Of a DNA stretch of 59,609 bases, positions 33,712-41,647 are shown piece by piece. The stretch is from the NCBI GenBank assembly GCA_033297075.1, contig MU858265.1:1-59609 (forward strand). The letters run 5' to 3'. Below the pieces are notes generated by a model that saw only the letters and a program-made list of their open reading frames with translations, was not told the origin of the DNA and did no database searches. The position numbers and the translations under genes are program-made. Source of the DNA: Rhypophila decipiens. Taxonomy: Eukaryota > Ascomycota > Sordariomycetes > Sordariales > Naviculisporaceae. The first letter of the stretch is position 1, and each line of letters begins with the position of its first letter.

Positions 33712-35925
33712 TCACCAAGTAAACGCATCAACTTCCAGCTCAAACTCGGTATGCCCCGCCTTGCGGCCAGCAGCAACAACAGCAGCCCGGACATCATCAC
33801 ACATGCCGTCAGGTCCCGAGACAACAACACCGACCTTCTTCCAGCCAGATGCAACTTCTTGAGCCAATAGATGATCAAAGTCAAGGCGGCTGCCGATGCA
33901 AATATCCTTGTCCTGCACCCGACTCAGGGCACCCTCCACCTCGCCCACCAAGCATCTTGCAGACTCTTTCAGACTCCAGGCGACCTTGATATTCTCGTGA
34001 TTGGCAACCCACGGCAGCAGACTGGTGACTCCAATCCCACCACCGATGAGCAGCAGCCTGTCGCACTTGCGAATCTCAGCAGTTGGAGTACTGGTGTATG
34101 GACCATCCAGCAACGTGAGGAGGCTGCTGTTTGCCCGCAGATGCTTTGTGACTCCAGTTCCCTTCTTGATGAACAAACTGACTCCGCTGGCCGTGGCAGG
34201 TGTGATTCGCTGACGAGCATGGCTCTTCTCGCCACCACCGTCAGGAGCAGCGACGCTGGTGCTGAGTCTGCTGACCATTGGCTTGATTCCGCCGTTCTTT
34301 TCCAAGTCCACCTCAACACCTTCATGATGAGGTCGATGTCGGTCTGATGAACCACTTCGACTCTCCGACTTGACACTCTCACTCTTCCCATGCGCACTTG
34401 CTTCCCCTTTCCCCAGCAACAAAACACTAGGGACCAGGCTGAAGGGATGGTTCTCCCAAGGCTGCCTCCACCACTCGCCGCCAGAGGCATTCACGAACGG
34501 CCAATAAGCATAAACATGCGTCCCCGGGTCGCCAGTGCCCCATCTGACACCCTCAATATCCACTCTCACGTACTCTCCTCCTGTCCCATCGAGCTCGACC
34601 ACCCTCGCCCGTTTGACTCCGTTCTTGAGCACCCTCCCAAACCTCGCCAGTCGATCAAAAAACCACACGGCGCAAGCGGCATACAACCACGTCTCATACC
34701 CCCATGTCCCGATGCCGACCCAGAGCGTCACATGGTACCAGCATCCCACCAGCGTGATCACACTCATGACAATATGCGTCGCCAAAAAGACTTCATACGC
34801 CTTTTGTCGTACCCAGAGGATACTCGTCCCCAGGATAATCGTCATGGCTATGATTGCAACAGCCCCCCAGATCCAGTACTCCTTTTTCGAGTCTGTGTCG
34901 TAGAACCATGGCAAAGCTACCACTGTGTGCAAAAGTGAGTACAAGAAGAACAATCGGGCAATCCACTTGTGCAGGAGGATATACGTGTTGTGTGACCAGT
35001 TTGTCCACCAAAGGAGGATATTGTTCCTTGAGCTGAAGAGGAGCATCAGGGGAATCAGGGCGAAGGCTAAAATGCCCGTGCGGTAGACAACCAGGGCCGT
35101 TATCTCGAAGGATAATTGCGGCCGGAGACTATGTGGCTGCATGGATTGGTAGTTTACTGTTGAAAGGATGAGGTTGATGATGAGGAATATGACAAGGAAA
35201 AGAGCCTGTCCCCTGGTGGGCGGGTTACCGAGGAGATGGGGCAAGGGCCGCACGACGTAGGTGCCTATTGTAGAGGGGTAGAGTAACCGCGTGGGAAGTC
35301 TAAAGTAGGAAGATAGCCGGGACGCAAAAGGTAGGTAGCCTGCCCAGGTGAGGATGATGGGCGTGGCGAACCCAACGACCAAAATGATGATTCCGTACGT
35401 TGAGCCAACAATTTGTTCGCGCTCGATGCCGTAGTTGCCGTTGTAATGCTTTAGCCAGGCGAGATGGGGAATCTTGACTGTCTGGTTGAGCACAAAGGTG
35501 GTGGGGGAGAGTTCAACGGTAGGCGGGTGGGATTGGGCAGAGGCCAAGGCAGACTGGTAAGTCCATTTGATGGGCGGGTTGGTCGTGTCAGTTGGGTCAA
35601 CGACTCCGAAATAATCGAGCACGTCAAATTCCCAGTAGCCCTCTAGCTGGGACGGTTTGAGGTCCTTGGCACATTCGTCATGAAAGCAGAGGGCCAGGGT
35701 CTCGAGGAAAGGGGTGTCGTTGGCACGGCAGTGTCGGGAGGTGCTCATCATGCCCGTGGCTGGGTCGAGGGTCGAGCAGGAGAGCGAGAGGAACGCAATG
35801 GTCCCGTAGCAGCTCCATGTGCAGTAGTCGTTGATTGGGTCGAGACCGTAACCGACGAGGCCTTGGCCGGCACGAGCGGTGAAGAAGAAGAGGCATGATG
35901 CCAGCCAGGAGATGTAGAGTCTCAT
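33712..35925 (-). CDS. Ferric reductase (FRE/NOX-type metalloreductase)
   Basis: Intronless, 737 residues, ATG at 35925. Residues 1-19 form a signal peptide; the luminal or extracellular N-terminal domain is Cys-containing. Membrane helices run from about 172 to 425. The ferric-reductase core has the paired haem histidines H319 and H333 (L-L-H-K-W, L-L-H-T-V) and H384 and H398 (A-T-H-I-V, W-Y-H-V-T). The FAD site H-P-F-S-L is at 493-497 and the NADPH site includes G-G-G-I-G (628-632) and V-S-G-P-D-G-M (702-708). A Ser/His/Lys-rich insertion (about 505-570) separates the FAD and NADPH parts. The enzyme should pass electrons from cytosolic NADPH to extracellular Fe(III) or Cu(II) for uptake. 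No permease, multicopper oxidase or siderophore gene is adjacent. Confidence 0.92.
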   Translation of the reverse strand: MRLYISWLASCLFFFTARAGQGLVGYGLDPINDYCTWSCYGTIAFLSLSCSTLDPATGMMSTSRHCRANDTPFLETLALCFHDECAKDLKPSQLEGYWEFDVLDYFGVVDPTDTTNPPIKWTYQSALASAQSHPPTVELSPTTFVLNQTVKIPHLAWLKHYNGNYGIEREQIVGSTYGIIILVVGFATPIILTWAGYLPFASRLSSYFRLPTRLLYPSTIGTYVVRPLPHLLGNPPTRGQALFLVIFLIINLILSTVNYQSMQPHSLRPQLSFEITALVVYRTGILAFALIPLMLLFSSRNNILLWWTNWSHNTYILLHKWIARLFFLYSLLHTVVALPWFYDTDSKKEYWIWGAVAIIAMTIILGTSILWVRQKAYEVFLATHIVMSVITLVGCWYHVTLWVGIGTWGYETWLYAACAVWFFDRLARFGRVLKNGVKRARVVELDGTGGEYVRVDIEGVRWGTGDPGTHVYAYWPFVNASGGEWWRQPWENHPFSLVPSVLLLGKGEASAHGKSESVKSESRSGSSDRHRPHHEGVEVDLEKNGGIKPMVSRLSTSVAAPDGGGEKSHARQRITPATASGVSLFIKKGTGVTKHLRANSSLLTLLDGPYTSTPTAEIRKCDRLLLIGGGIGVTSLLPWVANHENIKVAWSLKESARCLVGEVEGALSRVQDKDICIGSRLDFDHLLAQEVASGWKKVGVVVSGPDGMCDDVRAAVVAAGRKAGHTEFELEVDAFTW

Positions 35926-36297
35926 ACTGGCTCTGGGGTGAGACAGTCAGTACGGTTTGGTGTCTATGGTCTTGGATGAAACTGCAAGTTCAAGACGAGG
36001 TTTCAGGTGATGAATAATGTCTTGATGCCTGATGGTATCAACGACGACGTCTAGAGTTCAACACGCAAGGTAGGGAAAGATGCCCCTCTTTATCTGCACA
36101 CAGGGTCTCTGCTTCTCCCTCCTAGTAACTGGCGATGGATGGGTGGTTGCAACCCACGGAAGGCGACAGTATGAGCTGGGCCGCGATATGCAGTTGTTGA
36201 CCATACCTCGGAATCATGATAACGGCCACGGCCATGATAGGTGTTTGTCATCTGGCATCTGCGTGGATCCAATATCTAGGCGACGAGAGACAGTCGG

Positions 36298-36341
36298 CGG
36301 GGGGGGGGGGGGGGGGGGGGGGGCGGCGGGGGGGGGCGGGG

Positions 36342-36376
<35 letters not shown>

Positions 36377-36386
36377 CGGGGGGGGG

Positions 36387-36432
<46 letters not shown>

Positions 36433-36442
36433 NNNNNNNNNN
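36298..36442. repeat. Poly-G tract ending in an N gap
   Basis: Bases 36298-36432 are G with only a few C interruptions, directly followed by 10 Ns (36433-36442). The left side runs out of unique sequence (GACAGTC then GGCGG). It is either a real homopurine tract that stopped the assembly or an assembly or sequencing artefact. The frames across it encode only poly-Gly or poly-Pro. Confidence 0.85.
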
Positions 36443-36537
36443 AACGCGGACTCACTAACACGGCCACGGCACGTCATGGGGTGTGCAATATGCCATCGTC
36501 GGGGTTCCAACATCAAGGGGCCGTCACCCAGTTGGCT

Positions 36538-36557
36538 CCCCCCCCCCCCCCCCCCCC
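36538..36557. repeat. Poly-C run
   Basis: Twenty consecutive Cs about 95 bp right of the N gap, in opposite sense to the poly-G tract. Confidence 0.85.
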
Positions 36558-37200
36558 AGCCAATTAGTAAATCCTGACGGATGTTCTACATCTTGTTTCG
36601 ACTGCCGACAGTGACGGAATGGTATCACGGAATGCAACAATGGTTTGCTCCCCGCCCTTGGCGGTTTTCGAGGTGATGGGGGACTGACCAATCCGTAGAA
36701 AGAGCCTTGCATCTTGGAATGGTCCGCCATGGAATCCACCAATTGCAAGGGGCTTACTGAAAAAGACGCTGAATCATGCTCAAGCCACAGTGACACCGTT
36801 CGTCCGCCCTACAGATACTAGGGTAACGCTGTGTAACCGGGACCCGGATTGCATGATGTACTCTCCGCGGACCGTACCGTAAAGGGTCTCTCACATTGGC
36901 CTGCTTCATGCTTGATGTCGGGCCTGTGACTAACTGCAAGTCACACCTCAATTTTCCCGCATTTTTTCTTCACTGGGTCCAAGCAACGGGACCCAACTCT
37001 ATCCCCGTGATGGGTTACACGAGATGGCCTGAGAAGATAACAAGTCGAGTGACACAAGGCTTGCATGGGTCAGTCTGACCCGGTGTCCATCCTGAACCGA
37101 GAGCAGGTGCATGTGAGAGCCTGGCATCCGTGATTGTCATTGAGATTATTCGAATATGGCAGGAACGCCAGTGGGTATCATGCTGTCCAGTCCAGACCCT

Positions 37201-39486
37201 TTACACAAACCTATCCACCCCTTTGCCGTTCCCACCCGGGACACCATCCTGTAAAATCATCTCGACCCCGGCCGGCCCAGCATCACGAACATAGGCCCTG
37301 GTCTTCCAAATCCCCGCATCCGGACTTCCCCCCTCATTCCCATAGCTCAGCCCAGAGGGCATCGACTCAGCCGCCAGAGCCAGCAGCGCCCCCAGAGACC
37401 CTGCCACGCGTGTATACCAGCCTCTAAACACCAAGACCACCACAAAATGCACCAAAACCAACAACAGATGCGCCAGCAAGATGGCCCACGCCACCATGGT
37501 GGCGATTTCGCCAAAGGTATAGGCCGAGGCGTGGACAAAATACTCGGCCGTGATGAGTAGGTACTCGTCCAGGTCGTCCACCACGTCGAATGAAAGCGGC
37601 GAAGGGTTTCTGTAGTTGGGATCTGGCTTCCACGGCCCGTCACGGGACCATTCAACCTGTATGCCGCCCGCCAATGGCACGGTGGACAAGGCGTTGGCGA
37701 GGTAAACGGCCAGGGCGCGCGCGATGTGGACTGAGTAGAGGCCGTGCTCAAGCCTACTATGGGCCGTGGCTGCCGCTTGGGAGATCATGTTGAAGGCGAA
37801 TTTTACTCTGGAAGATGCATCTCCTGCTTGGGGATCGACAAAGCTCGCATTGAGCCCGTCACACCAGGATGGGTCGAGGACTACCAGCTCGCCCGGGTCT
37901 TGACGGCGGGAATCAAGGGTTTCGTTCCGGATCATGTCGATGGATTGCTGCAGGGGCGAGTACGAACCCAGGCGGTAGCTGGGGCCTGCCTCGGTGATCA
38001 TCCACATGTCGGCCTCTCCCCATCTTGCGTCTACCAGGCAGAGACCCAAGGTTTCTGAGCGGGGACTCGCCCGCGTCCAGAAGGCCACCGAGGTTAACAC
38101 ACCTTCGGGGAGACCCTTGCGCAGATTCATGAACCCAAACGAAGCGCCGCCTCGCAGGTCCTCGGCGAAGACGGCTCGGTTGATGGTGACGTTGAAACCA
38201 GGATAGTACTTGGTTACGAATCGGAACTCGTAGCTCGCGGTTGCCGCTGTTCCGTCGTTGTTGTAGATTGGTGAGATGGGTTCGTCGGCGCACTGAACCA
38301 GCACCCGGGGTTGTTTAAAAGGTAGAACTTGCTGGTTTTTGTTGACCATCTTTGGCTTGACCATGACCGCTTCGTCCCCTCGGTACCTGGCCCAACTGCT
38401 CGCCGCACTGTTGACGAGCTGGTGTACTTGGACGAGAGGAGTGGTGGCCACGGCAATGGTGTCCCCAATGAGACTGTCGTAGAGCAGCGCCGACCTGGGT
38501 TCCGAGAGAGAAAGGGTCAAGTTGATCAGGCCTTGGCCCGAGCTTGTTGACCCGAGCCACGAGTAGATGCCACCCTGGGGCCGGCGAAAGTCGTCATATG
38601 GACAGCCACGCACATACATCTCGCTCGGGTCTGTCGTCTGGGGTGAACGGCAGTGCCCTGGGACCAATTGGTGGGTGATAGCTTGCGGATACATGGCTCT
38701 TGGCAGGTCCTTTCCCGCCAAAACAAGCCCCGGCAACCCTGGGACTGATGCCGCAACTGTGAACCAGATCCGACCTATGCTGTCCGGGTGAGGCCACCAG
38801 CCAGCCGTCGGGAGGACGAGAACGCTGGAGCTGGCTCCAACAAGGAAAGCAAGGAGAAACGAGATGATCAAAAGGAGTCCAATGGCAATTGATGAAGTGA
38901 ACGGGGCCCAAAACTGTCTCGTAAAGAAGTGGAATGGTGAGTTGAGTCGGAAGGGGGCTGTGAGATAACCAAGCGGTACTCCGCGGCTACTAAGCAGCGC
39001 CCGGCGCACGTCGTAGTAGACAATGTCGAACAGGGAGACGACAATGAGCGCTTCGTGAACCTTGGCCCCAAGGAGGAGACCAGCCAGGTGGTTGGCAGTC
39101 GGGTTCCACGATAGGCGTAAGATGTACACCACGAGAAGAAGGACGGTAAAGGTGATTGCTGGAATTTGAAAGAGGACGAATCGGCCCAGCGTAGATCCTA
39201 TGGAGTGAGAGGATATCTCTGCGCTCTGTGGTCTCGACGGTAGGGGTGGCGGCCTGTCGTCAATCACTCGACCAAGCTCGGCTTCTGGTGGGCTGGGACT
39301 CGGCGATCGTCGCCCCATGGATGTTGACTCGGGTGAGGGTGTTGGCTCTGTCGTCGCCGAGATGGACGGGATGTGGTCGTGGCGCGGACCCATGGCATCA
39401 TCTGCAGTGACTGGACTCACTGGGGTCAATGAACGCGCCGTTGTTGAGGGCAGCGTGACCGCCGCTGGTCCAGGTAAAGGCTGCAT
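37201..39486 (-). CDS. Large multi-pass fungal membrane protein, unknown function
   Basis: Intronless, 761 residues, ATG at 39486. The N-terminal 90 residues are Pro/Ser/Thr-rich and likely cytosolic. Hydrophobic helices lie at about 104-126 (LFQIPAITFTVLLLVVYIL), about 140-155, and about 195-217 (SIAIGLLLIISFLLAFLVGA). A large soluble region of some 420 residues follows, with potential N-glycosylation sites (N-L-T, N-V-T, N-E-T, N-A-S) and several cysteines. A final pair of helices lies near 650-695 (MVAWAILLAHLLLVLVHFVVVLVF). The topology is that of a fungal lineage-specific membrane protein family often seen near HET genes; I cannot name a domain. The large outer loop could bind a ligand or partner. 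Confidence 0.75.
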   Translation of the reverse strand: MQPLPGPAAVTLPSTTARSLTPVSPVTADDAMGPRHDHIPSISATTEPTPSPESTSMGRRSPSPSPPEAELGRVIDDRPPPLPSRPQSAEISSHSIGSTLGRFVLFQIPAITFTVLLLVVYILRLSWNPTANHLAGLLLGAKVHEALIVVSLFDIVYYDVRRALLSSRGVPLGYLTAPFRLNSPFHFFTRQFWAPFTSSIAIGLLLIISFLLAFLVGASSSVLVLPTAGWWPHPDSIGRIWFTVAASVPGLPGLVLAGKDLPRAMYPQAITHQLVPGHCRSPQTTDPSEMYVRGCPYDDFRRPQGGIYSWLGSTSSGQGLINLTLSLSEPRSALLYDSLIGDTIAVATTPLVQVHQLVNSAASSWARYRGDEAVMVKPKMVNKNQQVLPFKQPRVLVQCADEPISPIYNNDGTAATASYEFRFVTKYYPGFNVTINRAVFAEDLRGGASFGFMNLRKGLPEGVLTSVAFWTRASPRSETLGLCLVDARWGEADMWMITEAGPSYRLGSYSPLQQSIDMIRNETLDSRRQDPGELVVLDPSWCDGLNASFVDPQAGDASSRVKFAFNMISQAAATAHSRLEHGLYSVHIARALAVYLANALSTVPLAGGIQVEWSRDGPWKPDPNYRNPSPLSFDVVDDLDEYLLITAEYFVHASAYTFGEIATMVAWAILLAHLLLVLVHFVVVLVFRGWYTRVAGSLGALLALAAESMPSGLSYGNEGGSPDAGIWKTRAYVRDAGPAGVEMILQDGVPGGNGKGVDRFV

Positions 39487-39771
39487 CGTTCAATCTACCG
39501 TCTGTCGAGCAGTGTCGGGCGATGGTGCTTGAAGCCAAGTTGAACGCATAAGACTACACATTCGCCATGATTATCTTGATGATGATCATGGTCTATCACT
39601 ATGACTCGAGAAAAGAAACTTTCATTTTCAACGTCTGTAATTCCAAATTTCGCATTTAGCTTTCCTTGGCGATGGATACGTGCCTGCCTCTGAATCCGAG
39701 AACTTGACTGATAGGTTGTGGGGCAGCTGTCGACGCCTGGCGTGCCCCTAACTATACCCAATCAAGACTTG

Positions 39772-39782
39772 TATATAAATAG
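39772..39782 (+). promoter_or_regulatory. TATA box of micro-gene copy 1
   Basis: TATATAAATAG lies 98 bp before the ATG at 39870. The other copy lacks this box because homology ends short of it. Confidence 0.5.
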
Positions 39783-39869
39783 CGGCAGATCCTAGGATCA
39801 CACTGTGCCCTCGCTGCCACCGATACTCTCAAAGTCAACACCAACACATTGACGGAACTGGGATAAGCA

Positions 39870-39983
39870 ATGTGTACTAGTGGCAGCTGCTATGCTCTCG
39901 CAATAAGTGCAATGACAATACTCGTGTACGGCCTGTGCTATCACTACCTCAGAACTCATAGAGCAGCCAGACATGTCAATTAG
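39870..39983 (+). CDS. Micro-protein gene copy 1, truncated by G-to-A
   Basis: 37 codons, starting MCTSGSCYALAISAMTILVY, one predicted membrane helix followed by G-L-C-Y-H-Y-L-R-T-H-R-A-A. It is nearly identical to the minus-strand gene at 48179. Here the codon TGG of copy 2 (T-V-N-W) is TAG, giving an early stop. Neighbouring differences are mostly C-to-T and G-to-A, as expected from RIP. It has one additional Thr codon after Cys2. A TATA box is present upstream. Whether it is translated is unknown; conservation of frame through the shared part argues for a real peptide in the ancestor. Confidence 0.5.
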   Translation: MCTSGSCYALAISAMTILVYGLCYHYLRTHRAARHVN

Positions 39984-40251
39984 GCCCCGGTTCTGACTAA
40001 AACCGGAATAACGTCGTATGCGACGCTAGGTCTTGTCAGGCGCGGCATGGTATTACCCCGCCAGCTTTACATTATATTTTAATGGGCCAAGGCCTTTATG
40101 CTGTGGCCTCCATGTATTTCTGTTGGAGAGCTCATGGCCCGGGAATAGACGACGTAATTTCGGGTCCAATGTCCGTACCACGATACCTTTTTCCCAAGAG
40201 GAGCAAGTTTTGCAACCTTTACTCGTTCCCATCGTCAGAGGCCTGCCCAAA

Positions 40252-41301
40252 ATGCCGACACTTTTCCTGCCCATTATCCTTTCCGTGATCGGCGCATCAA
40301 CCATTATTGCATTTTTCAGCTTCATCGCCGACTTCGTTACGCCCTTCCTCCGCCCCAGCCAAATCTACCACTTCTTGCACTCCGCGCCGGGGCCGTCTCC
40401 TTCGTCGCCCCCCCTCCAGGCGTGGGCACTCGTCACCGGTACCACCGCTGGGATAGGCCTGCAGCTATGCCACCAGCTCGCATCCCTGGGCTTCAACGTT
40501 GTGCTGCACGGGCGCAACCCGTCCAAGCTCGAACAAGTCCAAAAGTCGCTCTCTGCAAAGTTTCCAACGAGGCAGTTTCGAACGCTCATCATAGATGCCA
40601 CTTCGGCCCCTTCGGCGCCTGATAGCTTCAAGGACATCGTCGCCCGGCTGTCGGATATTCACCTCACTGTGCTGATCAACAATGCTGGAGGTATCCCTTC
40701 CGGTCTGCCGGCTTCGGATCAGCATCACAGTGCCCCATATACGCCACTATCGGAGCTCTCCCACTCCATGATTGCCGCTACCATCTCGCTGAACCTGACC
40801 TTCCCCGTGATGCTGACTTCGGCACTGCTACCTATCTTGTCTCACCGCAACAATGGACCTGCCCTGGTCGTCACAGTCGGGTCCTTTGCCGACAATGGAT
40901 TGCCCCTTTTGCAAGTCTACGCAGGAGCAAAGGCGGGCTTGTGCAAGGCAATGGAGGCCGTAGGCGGGGAGCTGAATATCCCTCCTCCTCCTCCCAACCT
41001 AGTACCTTCTTTGGGAGAGAGGAAGAAAGAGGTGCTAATCCACCACATGCGAATCGGCAATGTGACTGGGGTGTCCCATAGTCAGAAGCCCCCAAGTGCG
41101 TTCCGGCCGGATGCGACAACCGCGGCCAAGGCCATCATTGCTCGGGTCGGGTGTGGAAAGACAGTCATTTCGCCGCATTGGGGTATGGCCCTACAGAGCA
41201 TCTTTTCGGATTGGGCACCTTGGTGGGTCAAGCAACACGTCTTTGGAAATGTGATGGCTGAGTTGAGGAATGAGGTTTTGCTGGCAAAGAAGAGCGGCTA
41301 A
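40252..41301 (+). CDS. Short-chain dehydrogenase/reductase with N-terminal membrane anchor
   Basis: 349 residues from the ATG at 40252 (context CCAAAATGC); the frame opens further upstream only at a TTG and the leader there has no coding character. Residues 4-25 are a hydrophobic anchor (LFLPIILSVIGASTIIAFF). The Rossmann fold follows: V-T-G-T-T-A-G-I-G near 61-69 for NAD(P), then V-L-H-G-R-N-P whose Arg favours NADP, N-N-A-G-G, a strand V-V-T-V-G-S with the catalytic Ser, and Y-A-G-A-K with the catalytic Tyr and Lys. The anchor plus the GxxxGIG fold recalls ER-bound 17-beta-hydroxysteroid or 3-ketoacyl-CoA reductase relatives, but specificity cannot be assigned. The frame is uninterrupted. 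Confidence 0.85.
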   Translation: MPTLFLPIILSVIGASTIIAFFSFIADFVTPFLRPSQIYHFLHSAPGPSPSSPPLQAWALVTGTTAGIGLQLCHQLASLGFNVVLHGRNPSKLEQVQKSLSAKFPTRQFRTLIIDATSAPSAPDSFKDIVARLSDIHLTVLINNAGGIPSGLPASDQHHSAPYTPLSELSHSMIAATISLNLTFPVMLTSALLPILSHRNNGPALVVTVGSFADNGLPLLQVYAGAKAGLCKAMEAVGGELNIPPPPPNLVPSLGERKKEVLIHHMRIGNVTGVSHSQKPPSAFRPDATTAAKAIIARVGCGKTVISPHWGMALQSIFSDWAPWWVKQHVFGNVMAELRNEVLLAKKSG

Positions 41302-41647
41302 GAACTTGTTCTAGCTGATCTACCTAGTCATCTCGTTCTCGCCGTCGATGTTGATGTTGAGGTCCATTTTCATGGTGGTTGATAACTGAGAGAGCCTGAT
41401 AACAGGCACGATTACTTTTATGTATAGGCAGTTAGGTAGTATTGGCACACGTCTAGCGGGGAAGAGGACAGTATGAGTACCTCCAAGAGTAATCCCCGCT
41501 ATCAGGCAGAAAGGTTCCGTGTCTTGGCAGTGACCACGGCTTCCCCTTCTGCAGATACATATCGGGTACCGAATCTTCCTTACCTGGTAGGCTGGTAGGG
41601 TTTAGGGATCCAGCCAGATCACAGGACTCCGAAAAGGTACAAGTACG
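41302..41647. other. Intergenic, SDR gene to HET gene 2
   Basis: No gene seen; promoter of the HET gene. Confidence 0.5.

Larger units (their letters stand above)
35926..37200. other. Intergenic with poly-G tract, assembly gap and poly-C run
   Basis: Promoter of the ferric reductase at the left. The centre holds an almost pure G tract, ten Ns and a separate run of about 20 Cs (see separate entries). No gene seen. Confidence 0.5.
39487..40251. other. Intergenic with duplicated small gene
   Basis: Contains the promoter of the membrane protein (reading left), the micro-gene copy at 39870 with its TATA box, and the leader of the dehydrogenase. The segment of about 39797-40012 is duplicated in inverted orientation at 48035-48268. 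Confidence 0.5.

Noticed and set aside
36080..36577. Frames through the poly-G tract
   Set aside because: Low-complexity poly-Gly or poly-Pro spanning an N gap.
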